A stretch of 51,323 nucleotides of DNA from Montanilutibacter psychrotolerans (GTDB taxonomy: Bacteria > Pseudomonadota > Gammaproteobacteria > Xanthomonadales > Xanthomonadaceae): the NCBI RefSeq assembly GCF_003719825.1, contig NZ_RIBS01000008.1, positions 1 through 51,323 on the forward strand, given 5' to 3'. The translations under genes and the position numbers were made by a program. Below are positions 14,874 through 27,593 of the stretch, in pieces (the first letter of the stretch is position 1; every line of letters starts with the position of its first letter). Below the pieces are notes generated by a model that was given only the letters and a program-made list of their open reading frames with translations, did not search any database and was not told the origin of the DNA.

Positions 14874-17800
14874 ATGAGTGATTTCGAACAGCGCATTGCC
14901 GATCTTTCGCCCGCAAAACGCGAGTTGCTTCGCCAGATCGCCGCCCGCCAACGCGCCGGGCAGAACCGCATCCAACCGCGGCCGCGCCCCGAGCGCATTC
15001 CGCTGACCTTCGGGCAGCGCCGCCTGTGGCTGCTGGACCAGCTCACCCCGAACCTGATCGCCTACAACGAGTCCTGCGCGCTGTGGCTGGATGGCGAACT
15101 GGACGCCTCCTGCCTGAGGCATGCCGTGCAGGCGCTCTCCGATCGCCACGAAGGCCTGCGCACCGTGTTTCGCAGCCAGCACGGCGAGCCGTCGCAACAC
15201 ATCCTCGACCGCGTCGACGTGCCGTGGCAGGCGCTGTCCGCGCAAGGCACCACCGACGCCGAGCGACGCGATGCGGCGCTGGCGTTGGCGCGCACTGCGC
15301 ACGACCAGCCGTTCGACCTCAGTCGCGACGCGATGCTGCGTGCGACGTTGATCGACGCCGGCGCGCAACGGCACCTGCTGGTGCTGACGCTGCACCACAT
15401 CGCCGTCGATGGCTGGTCCTGCTCGGTCCTGGTCAGCGAACTGCAGGCGCTGCACGACGCCGCCCGTGCCGGCACCCCGGCCGATGCGCTGAAGGACGTG
15501 CTGCCGCCCCCGGCGTTGCAGATCGCCGACGTGGCCCTGTGGCAGCACGATGCCCTTGGCGCCGACGCCCTGCAGACCCAGCTGGATTACTGGCAGCAGC
15601 ATCTGGACGGCGCGGCCGCCACGCTCGACCTGCCGTCCGACCGTTCGCGCCCGGCCGTGCAGAGCTTCCGAGGCGCACTGTGGTCCACGCAGATTCCCGC
15701 GGACCTGTACGAACGCCTTGAAGCCCTCGCGCGCCAGCGCCAGGCAACGCTGTCGATGGTGTTCCTCGCCGCGTTCCAGGCGCTGCTGGCGCGCTACACC
15801 GGCCAGGACGACGTCGTGGTGGCGATGGGCGTGGCCGGCCGCGCGCGGGTCGAGCTCGAATCGGTGGTCGGTTTTCTCGTCAACACGTTGGCGCTGCGTA
15901 CACGCGTCCCCGACGACACCAGCTTTGCCGACCTGCTCGAACAGGTGCGCGGCCACGTGCTGGGCGCCATGGAAAACGCCGACGCGCCGCTGGACCGCGT
16001 GCTCGAAGTACTGCGCCTGCCGCGCTCGACCAGCCACACACCGCTGGCGCAGGTCATGTACTTCTTCCAGAACTTCCCCACCCAGACCCATGCCCTGGCG
16101 GGCCTGCATGTGCAGGCCGCGGACAAGGTCGAACTCGCGCCAACCACAGCACTCGCGGACCTCACGCTGTTCGTGAACCAGCAGGCCGAACGCGAGGTGA
16201 TGTTCGAGTACAGCACCGACCTGTTCGACGAGGCGACCATCGCGCGACTGGGTGGCCACCTGCTGACGTTGCTTGCCGCCGCGACCGCCGACCCGCACGC
16301 ACGCGTGGCCACGCTGCCACTGTTGACCGGCGCCGAGCGGGATGAGCTGGCCCGCTGGAACGACGATACCCGTCGCGAACTTCCCAATGAGCGCACGCTG
16401 GCGGCGCTGATCGAAGCCCAGGTGGAACGCACGCCCGAAGCCGTCGCCCTGTCCTTCCACGACCGCGCGCTGCACTACCGCGAGCTGGATCAGCGCAGCA
16501 ACGCGCTGGCCCACCGGCTGCGCGATGCCGGCGTCCGACCCGGCTCGCTGGTTGGCCTGTATGTCGACCGGTCGGTGGAAATGCTGATCGGCCTGCTGGG
16601 CATCCTCAAGGCCGGCGGGGCCTACGTCCCGCTGGACCCGACCTACCCGACCGAGCGCCTGGCCTACATGCTGGAAACGTCGGCGGCGCGCGTGCTGGTC
16701 ACCCACCGCGCGCTGCTCGACGAGCTGCCGGCAAGCTTCCGCGATGCCGGCGTCGACATCGTGGTGCTGGCCGATGCCGACGAGGCACTGGGTGCGGACG
16801 CCGAGCACGCTCCCGACGACGGTGCCGGCCCGGACGACCTCGCGTACGTGATCTTCACCTCCGGCTCGACCGGCAAGCCCAAGGGCGTGGCGATCCCGCA
16901 GCAGGCCGCGGTGAACCTGCTGCGCTCGGTGGCGCGCGAGCCGGGCGTCGCCGCTGGCGATTCGGTGTGCGCGATCAGCACGTTGTCGTTCGACATCGCG
17001 TTGTTCGAGCTGGTGCTGCCGTTGACCGTCGGCGCGCAGATCGTGCTGGCCGATCGCGACACCGCACGCGACGGGCTCGCGTTGCGCCGCATGATCGATA
17101 CCCGCGCGCCCTCCGTGATGCAGGCCACACCCGCCACCTGGCGCATGTTGCTCGAAGTCGGCTGGCGCGGAACGCCGGGGCTGAAGAAGATCATCTCCAC
17201 CGGCGAAGCGTTGCCGCGCGAGCTCGCCGACCGCCTGCTGCCGTGCGCGGACGAGTTGTGGAATCTGTATGGCCCGACCGAGACCACCGTGTACTCGGCG
17301 TTGTGCCGTGTCACCGCCGGCGATGGCCCGATCCTGGTCGGCAAGCCGGTCGACAACACGCAGATCCACATCGTCGACAAGCACATGCAGCACACGCCGA
17401 CCGGCGTCCCGGGCGAGCTGCTGATCGGTGGCGATGGCCTCGCGGTCGGCTACCACGGGCGGCCGGACCTTACGGCCGAGAAGTTCATCGCCGACCCGTT
17501 CACCGCCCGACCGGGTGGCCGCCTGTATCGCACCGGCGACCTGGCGCTGTGGCGTCGCGACGGCACCATCGAGGTGATCGGGCGTATCGATCACCAGGTG
17601 AAGCTGCGCGGCTTCCGCATCGAACTGGGCGAGATCGAGGCCGTGCTCGCCCAGCACCCCGGCGTGACACAGGCCGTAGTGCATTGCCGCGAAGACAGCC
17701 CCGGCGACAAGCGCCTGGTCGCCTACGTGACCGCCGATTCCACGCCGACGGTCGCCGCGTTGCGCGACCATCTGAAGGCCACGCTGCCCGATTACATGGT

Positions 17801-18259
17801 GCCCAGCGCATTCGTGGTGCTGGACGCGTTTCCGCTCACGCCCAATGGCAAGGTCGATCGCCGCGCGCTGCCCGCGCCCGAACTGGTCGCCGGTGCCGCA
17901 GACGAAGGCGAACGGATCGCGCCGCGCACCGAGGAAGAAACCACCCTGGCCGAGTTGTGGGGGCAACTGCTCAACCGTCGGCAGATCGATGTCCGCGAGA
18001 ACTTCTTCGACGTCGGCGGGCATTCACTGCTCGCCACGCAGTTGCTGGCCCGCATCGAGCAGGCGTTCTCGGTGGAGTTGCCGCTGCGCGCGCTGTTCGA
18101 GGCGCCCACCCTCGAGCAATTGGCCGCACGCATCGCCACCGAGCGCGAGCGCCTGCAGCCCGACGATCTGGAGGCGTTGCTGCTCAGCCTGGAACACCTC
18201 AGCGACGAAGAAGCCAGCGCACGCCTGCTGGCGACGACCGCGCGACCCGGGGACGTGTG

Positions 18260-18260
<1 letters not shown>
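14874..18260 (+). CDS. NRPS module 1 (C-A-T)
   Basis: This encodes 1128 residues. The start is ATG 14874 (MSDFEQRIADLSP); the open frame upstream is intergenic. It has one complete elongation-type module. The condensation domain has an intact HHIAVDG active site at 174-180. The adenylation domain has YVIFTSGSTGKPKG from about 658, NLYGPTETT, YRTGD and NGKVDR. The carrier protein has GGHSLL with phosphopantetheine Ser1051. Reading the ten specificity positions by eye against GrsA gives roughly DIFQITLVYK, which I cannot assign. As the first module it still begins with a condensation domain, so it may accept an acyl starter or a carrier-bound unit made elsewhere. The N-terminus (LSPAKRELLRQIA) and C-terminus (LSDEEASARLL) look like docking segments. 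The next gene overlaps by one base. Confidence 0.93.
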
Positions 18261-21607
<3,347 letters not shown>

Positions 21608-21636
21608 CGCCCGCCTCCTCAAGGACGAAGACAAGC

Positions 21637-24600
21637 GTGCCCTCAATGAACCCGCCTTCCGACAACGGCGCCGGCGCGATGTCTGCTCGCCTGGCGCGCC
21701 TGACGCCACAACAGCGCGAGCTCCTGCAGCGCCAGCTGGCAGCGCGCGGCACCGGCAACGACGATGCCCCGCCGGCCACGACGCCGATCGTTCGACGCGC
21801 CGAGCGCGGCCAGCCGCAGCCGTTGTCCCCGGCGCAGCAGCGCATGTGGTTCTTCGAACGTCTCCAGCCCGGAACGGCGGCGTACCACGTCTACGCCTAC
21901 TACCGCCTGGACGGCGTGCTGGACGGCGACGCACTGCAACGGGCCTTCGCGCAGGTGGTGAATCGCCACGACGCTTTGCGAACGGGTTTCGCCGAAGTCG
22001 ATGGTCAGCCGCGGCAGACCGTCGTCGCGCCGGGCGAGTTCACGATGGAACGGATCGATCTGTCGGCACTGGCTCCCACCGAGCGCGAAGCGCAGGTGCA
22101 GCGACTGGCCGACATCGACGCCGACCGACCGTTCGACCTCGCCCGGCCGCCATTATTGCGCGCGACCCTGCTGCACCTGGAACCGCGCCGGCACGTGCTG
22201 CTGGTGGTCGTGCACCACATCGTGTCCGATGCCTGGTCGATGGGGGTGCTTGTCGATGAGGTGTCGCGGCTCTACACCGCGTTTTCCACCGGTGCGGACG
22301 CGTCACTGCCGGAACTGCCGTTGCAGTTCGCCGATGCGGTGCTGTGGCAGCAGGAGCCGACACAGGCAGGTCGCATCGAGACGCAAACGGGGTTCTGGCA
22401 GCGGGCCTTGAGTGGCACCACCGGCCTGCTGGACCTGCCCACCGACTACCCGCGCGCGTCGACGCCGCTGGGTCGCGGCGGGCGCGTGCCGATGCAGTTG
22501 CCGCAGTCGCTGCTGACCGACGTGGGCGACCTGGCGCGACGGGAAGGCGCGACGCGGTTCATGGCCTTGCTGGCCGTATTCCAGGCGTTGCTTGCGCGCC
22601 ACAGCGGGCAGGACGACATCGTCGTCGGCTCGCCGGTGGCCAACCGGCGTGCCCCCGCACTGGAGCCGTTGATCGGGTTGTTCGTCAACACCATCGCCTT
22701 GCGCGCGGACCTCGGCAGCGACCCGACTTTCCGCCAGTTGCTGGCGCGCACGCGCGCGCACTGCCTGGACGCACTGGACCATGCCGAAGTGCCGCTCGAA
22801 CGCGTGATCGATGCGTTGGACATCGAACGCGCGCCCGGCCGCACGCCGTTGTTCCAGGCGATGTTCGTGCTGCAGAACACGGGTGCCGCGCCGCCGTCTC
22901 TGCCCGGCGTCATTGTCAGCTGGATCCAGCCGGCACTGCGCGTCGCGCGTCTGGAGTTGACCCTGTCGCTCGAAGAGACCACGGACGGGCTCGAGGGCAC
23001 GTTCGACTACGACGCAGATCTGTTCGAAGCGGCCACCGTCGCGCGGATGGCACGTCAGTTCGAGGTGCTGCTGCGCGGTGTGCTTGCCGATCCCGACCAG
23101 CCGTTGTCGCAGGTGCCGCTGCTCGACGACGACGACCGCCGCGACCTGCTGCGCCTGGGCGACGGCAACCGCGAGGGCGCCGACCGCGATGGCCCAGATC
23201 CGAGAGCTGCCGCCGACGACAGCCTGTTCGCGATGTTCGCCGCGCAGGCGGCGCGGACACCACAGGCCGTGGCGCTGGTGGAACCCGGCGGCACGTTGCG
23301 CTACGACCAACTGCTGCGGCGCGCGTACGGCCTTGCCGGCGAATTGCGGGCGCTCGGCGTCGGCCCGGAATCGCGCGTCGGCGTGCTGACCGACCGCTCC
23401 ATCGAAGCGATCGTCGCCATCCTCGGCGTCCTCGCCGCCGGCGGCGCGTACGTGCCGCTGGACCCGGCGCATCCGGACGAGCGGCTGGCATTCCTGCTGG
23501 ACGATTGCGCCGCGCAGGCCCTCGTCGCACCGCCGGCCTGGCTGGCGCGCGCGCAGGCGCTGCACGTGCCGGTGCCGCTGCTGCGCAGCGACGCCGGTGC
23601 GGACGCCGCCCGCGGCATCGAAGACGCGCACGCCTCCGGTGCCACGCATGCCGCGTACGTGATCTACACCTCCGGCTCCACCGGAAATCCCAAGGGCGTG
23701 GTGATCGAGAACCGTGGTGCCGTCAATCTGGTGCGCGGCTTCATCGCCCGCCACGACTTCCGCGACCAGCGCCTGCTGATGATCCCGCCGCTGGTGTTCG
23801 ATGCCTCGGTGGGCGACGTCTTCCCAATCCTGGCCACCGGTTCGACCCTGGTGCTGCATCCGACGCCGACCGAACTCGGTCCGTCCGAGCTCGAGCGGTT
23901 CTGCGCCGAACACGCGGTCGGCGCCATCGATGCGCCCGCAGCGCTGTGGCGTCGCTGGTCGGAAGGCTGGGCCGCCATGAATCGCACCGGCCCGTTGCTG
24001 CCGCAACTGCGCCTGATGATGATCGGCGGCGAGAGCGTGCCGATCGATCTGGTCCGCCGGTTCGCCGGCCTCACCGGTGGTCGCGTCGCGCTGTGCAATC
24101 ACTACGGCCCGACCGAGGCCTCGGTCTGCGCGACCATGCTGGCCACGTGCGACGCCGCTGAACTGGCCGGGCCGGATCTGCCGATCGGCACGCCACTGCC
24201 CGGAGTGCGCATCTACGTGCTCGACCACCACCTCGCACTTGCTCCGCGCGGCGTGGTGGGCGAGTTGTGCATCGGCGGGGTGGGCATCGCGCGCGAGTAC
24301 CTCGGGTTGCCCGATGCCAGCGCCGCGAGCTTCCTGCCCGATCCGTTCGTCGAGGACGTCGGCGCGCGGCTGTACCGCACCGGCGATCTGGCGCGATGGA
24401 ACCACGACGGCACGCTGCAGTTCCTCGGCCGTCGCGACAACCAGGTCAAGCTGCGTGGCGTGCGCATCGAGTTGGGCGAGATCGAGACCGCGCTGGAAGC
24501 CCATCCACAGGTGCACGCCGCCGCGTCGCTGGTGCGCGAGGATCGCCCGGGCGACCGTCGCCTGGTCGCCTACGTTGTCTGCGCCCAGGACGGTCCCGAC

Positions 24601-26199
24601 GCGGCCCAGTTGCGTGACCACCTCGCACAGCGTCTGCCCGAAGCGCTACTGCCGGCCGCTTACGTGCGACTGGACGCGATGCCGTTGACCCGCAACGGCA
24701 AGGTCGACCGTCGTGCACTCCCGGTGCCCGATGCCACGCACGATCGCGCGCGCACGCTGCGCGCGCCCGGCACCGACACCGAGCACGCCGTCCTGGCGGT
24801 GTGGCGCGACGTGCTTGGCCGGGCCGACCTGGGCGTCGACGACGACTTCTTCGCCGTTGGCGGCGATTCGCTGCTGACCCTGCCGCTGGTGTTCAAGCTG
24901 CATGCGGCGCTGGGCGTGGACGTGCCGCTGCCATCGGTGTTCGCCACCCCGACCATCGCCGGCCTGGCGCGCACCATCGACCAGCTGCGCTCGGGCGCAC
25001 CGGTGGCGGCATTCGACCTGTCGGGCGAAGTGCGGCTGCCGGACGACATCGACCCGCGCCACGCCCGCCTGCCGGCCACGTCGCGCGCCACGCCGCGTTC
25101 GGTGCTGGTGACCGGCGCCACCGGGTTCCTCGGCGCCTACCTGGTGCGTGAACTGCTCGACACCACCGACGCGGAGGTCCTGTGCCTGGTGCGCGCCGAC
25201 ACGGTGACCGACGGCCTGCGGCGGGTGCGCGCCAACCTGGAGGGCTACGGCCAGTGGCGCGACGGCGACGAGGCGCGTCTGGTACCGGTGCCCGGCGACC
25301 TGTCGGCACCGCTGCTCGGACTGGGCGGCGAGGGCTTCGATGCATTGGCACAACGCACCGAGGCGATCTTCCACAACGGTGGCCAGGTCAATTTCCTGGC
25401 GCCGTACGAACACCTGCGCGCGGCCAACGTCGACGGCACCCGCGAGGTGCTGCGCCTGGCCACGCACACGCGCGTCAAACCCGTGCACCTGGTGTCCACG
25501 CTGGGCGTCTATCTGACCGATCGCCATCTGGGCACCACGGTGCGCGAATCGGACCCGCCCCCGCACGCCGACGACCAGCAGGGCGGCTACAACCAGAGCA
25601 AGTGGGTCGGCGAACAGCTGGCGCTGCTCGCGCGGGCACGCGGCTTGCCGGTGGCGATCTACCGGCCGGCGCGCATCACCGGCGACAGCCGCAGCGGCGC
25701 GGGCAACGTCGGCGACTATTTCAACGCGTGGATCAAAGGCTGCGTGCAGTTGGGCCTGGCACCGCGCCTGTCGGACGAATCCTTCGACATGGCGCCCGTC
25801 GATTACGTCGGCCGCGCGATCGTGCGATTGGCGCTGGGCGCCGGCGATGCCAACGGCAACTTCCATTTCCTCAACCCGCACCGACTGCCGGTTCCGGCAG
25901 CCATCGAGGCACTCGACGAGGCGGGCTATCGCGTGCGCGAGGTGCCGTATCCACGCTGGCGCGATGCGTTGCTGGCCGTCACCACGGCCTCGCGCGACAA
26001 CGCGCTGGCGCCGTTCGCCGGTCTGTTCCCGGAACACTACGACCCCACCGAGCCCGCGTTCGATTGCACGGCCACCGCCGACCTGGTTGCCGCGACCGGA
26101 CTGACCTGCCCGCCTGCCGATCGGGCACTGTTTTCGGTGTACCTGCGATTCCTGCGCGAGCGCGGCGCGCTGCCGGCGTTGTCGGAGGTGGAGGCATGA
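21637..26199 (+). CDS. NRPS module 3 with terminal thioester reductase (C-A-T-R)
   Basis: This encodes 1520 residues. GTG 21637 is used because an AAGGACGAAG site lies at the right distance; ATG 21646 is the alternative. The condensation domain active site is HHIVSDA at 193-199, with Ala in place of the usual Gly. The adenylation domain follows (YVIYTSGSTGNPKG from about 674, HYGPTEAS, YRTGD, NGKVDRRALP), then a carrier protein (GGDSLL, Ser1078). The last 370 residues are a short-chain-dehydrogenase-type reductase: LVTGATGFLGAYLV around 1157-1170 binds NAD(P)H, and the catalytic pair is Tyr1318 and Lys1322 (YNQSK). Such domains release the peptide as an aldehyde or, after a second reduction, an alcohol. 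The specificity positions read about DAGIMGHVCK, unassigned but aromatic-like. There is no thioesterase domain. The exporter gene overlaps the stop (ATGA). Confidence 0.93.
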   Translation: MPSMNPPSDNGAGAMSARLARLTPQQRELLQRQLAARGTGNDDAPPATTPIVRRAERGQPQPLSPAQQRMWFFERLQPGTAAYHVYAYYRLDGVLDGDALQRAFAQVVNRHDALRTGFAEVDGQPRQTVVAPGEFTMERIDLSALAPTEREAQVQRLADIDADRPFDLARPPLLRATLLHLEPRRHVLLVVVHHIVSDAWSMGVLVDEVSRLYTAFSTGADASLPELPLQFADAVLWQQEPTQAGRIETQTGFWQRALSGTTGLLDLPTDYPRASTPLGRGGRVPMQLPQSLLTDVGDLARREGATRFMALLAVFQALLARHSGQDDIVVGSPVANRRAPALEPLIGLFVNTIALRADLGSDPTFRQLLARTRAHCLDALDHAEVPLERVIDALDIERAPGRTPLFQAMFVLQNTGAAPPSLPGVIVSWIQPALRVARLELTLSLEETTDGLEGTFDYDADLFEAATVARMARQFEVLLRGVLADPDQPLSQVPLLDDDDRRDLLRLGDGNREGADRDGPDPRAAADDSLFAMFAAQAARTPQAVALVEPGGTLRYDQLLRRAYGLAGELRALGVGPESRVGVLTDRSIEAIVAILGVLAAGGAYVPLDPAHPDERLAFLLDDCAAQALVAPPAWLARAQALHVPVPLLRSDAGADAARGIEDAHASGATHAAYVIYTSGSTGNPKGVVIENRGAVNLVRGFIARHDFRDQRLLMIPPLVFDASVGDVFPILATGSTLVLHPTPTELGPSELERFCAEHAVGAIDAPAALWRRWSEGWAAMNRTGPLLPQLRLMMIGGESVPIDLVRRFAGLTGGRVALCNHYGPTEASVCATMLATCDAAELAGPDLPIGTPLPGVRIYVLDHHLALAPRGVVGELCIGGVGIAREYLGLPDASAASFLPDPFVEDVGARLYRTGDLARWNHDGTLQFLGRRDNQVKLRGVRIELGEIETALEAHPQVHAAASLVREDRPGDRRLVAYVVCAQDGPDAAQLRDHLAQRLPEALLPAAYVRLDAMPLTRNGKVDRRALPVPDATHDRARTLRAPGTDTEHAVLAVWRDVLGRADLGVDDDFFAVGGDSLLTLPLVFKLHAALGVDVPLPSVFATPTIAGLARTIDQLRSGAPVAAFDLSGEVRLPDDIDPRHARLPATSRATPRSVLVTGATGFLGAYLVRELLDTTDAEVLCLVRADTVTDGLRRVRANLEGYGQWRDGDEARLVPVPGDLSAPLLGLGGEGFDALAQRTEAIFHNGGQVNFLAPYEHLRAANVDGTREVLRLATHTRVKPVHLVSTLGVYLTDRHLGTTVRESDPPPHADDQQGGYNQSKWVGEQLALLARARGLPVAIYRPARITGDSRSGAGNVGDYFNAWIKGCVQLGLAPRLSDESFDMAPVDYVGRAIVRLALGAGDANGNFHFLNPHRLPVPAAIEALDEAGYRVREVPYPRWRDALLAVTTASRDNALAPFAGLFPEHYDPTEPAFDCTATADLVAATGLTCPPADRALFSVYLRFLRERGALPALSEVEA

Positions 26200-27536
26200 G
26201 CCGGGCGCCGGGACTTCGCGATTTCCTGTTGATCTGGGCTGGTCAATTGATCTCTGGCGTCGGCTCTCGGCTGACGTCGTTCGCGCTTGGGTTGTGGGTG
26301 TACCGGACCACCGGCTCGGAAACCCGCTTTGCCCTGGTCTTCATCGCGATGGCCCTGCCGGCGCTGCTGGTGTCGCCGCTGGCCGGCGCGCTGGTGGACC
26401 GCTGGGACCGGCGCCGAACGATGATCGCCTGCGAGGTGGCATCGGCCACGGTCATGGTGGCGCTGGCGATCCTGTTCGCCACCGACACGCTGGCGATGTG
26501 GCATGTCTATGCCGGCGTCGGCATCAGCGCGCTGGCCAATGCGTTCCTGCAGCCGGCGTATGCCGCAAGCATCCCGTTGCTGGCATCGCAGGACCAGCTC
26601 AATCGCGTCAACGGCATGGTCCAGACCGGCAATGCCGTCGCACTCGTCGGCGGCCCGGCATTGGCCGGCGTGTTGATGGGCGTGTTCTCGATGACCACCG
26701 TCCTGCTCGTCGATGCGTTGACGTTTGCGGTGGGGGTCGTCGCGCTGGTGGCGGCGCGGGTGCCGCGCCCGGCGCGCACGACACCGTCCGAGGAAGCCAA
26801 CCTCTGGCACGAAGCCGCCACCGGGTTCCGCTACGTTCGCGATCGACCGGGCCTGCTCGGTGTGCTCACGGTGCTGGGACTTTCCAACTTCTTCTTCGGC
26901 ATCGCCAGCATCGCCATCACGCCACTGGTGCTGTCGGTCAGCGGCGACTCGGAAACCATGCTGGGCCTGCAGATGAGTATCGGCTGCAGCGGCCTGCTGG
27001 TCGGTGGCCTGATCATGACCTTGTGGGGTGGTCCGCGCTCGCGCATCCGTTGCATGCTCGGGTTCTCGCTGCTGGCCGGGGTGTTCCTGGCCCTGCACGG
27101 TCTGGCGCCATCGTTCACGCTGATCTGTGCGGCCGGCTTCGCGCTGTTCCTGACCATGCCCTTCACCAACTCGGCCAATGCCGCGCTGTGGCAGAGCAAG
27201 GTGCCCGCCGATCTGCAGGGGCGCTGCTTTGCGATCCAACGCGTGCTTTCAGAGGCGGCGATGCCATTGGGCTACTGCCTGGCCGGACCGCTGGCCGAAC
27301 ACACGTTTGAACCCTTGCTGGCGCCGGGCGGCGCGCTGGCCGGATCGCTCGGCCTGCTCATCGGCACCGGGCCCGGGCGAGGCCTTGGCCTGATGTTCAT
27401 CGTGCTGGGCGTGCTGATGGTGCTGGTGGCCGTCGGCGCCTACGCCGTGCGTTCGATTCGCCGCGTCGAAAGCGAACTGCCCGACGCACCGCCGCTCGTC
27501 GCCGACACGGGCACCCCATTGCAGTGCGCGACGTGA
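26196..27536 (+). CDS. MFS transporter, probable exporter of the peptide product
   Basis: This encodes 446 residues with about twelve membrane helices. A GxLxDRxxRR-type loop (LAGALVDRWDRRR) lies between helices 2 and 3, the hallmark of the major facilitator superfamily. The overall pattern resembles the MFS_3/EntS-like exporters often found in siderophore and peptide clusters. The ATG overlaps the NRPS stop codon and is preceded by a strong GGAGGTGGAGG site. It is therefore translated with the synthetases and most simply exports their product or confers self-resistance. Confidence 0.88.
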   Translation: MSRAPGLRDFLLIWAGQLISGVGSRLTSFALGLWVYRTTGSETRFALVFIAMALPALLVSPLAGALVDRWDRRRTMIACEVASATVMVALAILFATDTLAMWHVYAGVGISALANAFLQPAYAASIPLLASQDQLNRVNGMVQTGNAVALVGGPALAGVLMGVFSMTTVLLVDALTFAVGVVALVAARVPRPARTTPSEEANLWHEAATGFRYVRDRPGLLGVLTVLGLSNFFFGIASIAITPLVLSVSGDSETMLGLQMSIGCSGLLVGGLIMTLWGGPRSRIRCMLGFSLLAGVFLALHGLAPSFTLICAAGFALFLTMPFTNSANAALWQSKVPADLQGRCFAIQRVLSEAAMPLGYCLAGPLAEHTFEPLLAPGGALAGSLGLLIGTGPGRGLGLMFIVLGVLMVLVAVGAYAVRSIRRVESELPDAPPLVADTGTPLQCAT

Positions 27537-27593
27537 TGCGTCGCGCGGACTGATCGGAAGCACCACGCCAGGGACACATGGAAGGACATGGCA

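Noticed and set aside
14865-18023. Long minus-strand open frame opposite NRPS1 (1052 codons), and similar ones opposite NRPS2 and NRPS3
   Set aside because: Gln/His/Arg-rich antisense translations typical of GC-rich NRPS genes; no motifs, and the sense strand has every NRPS core motif.
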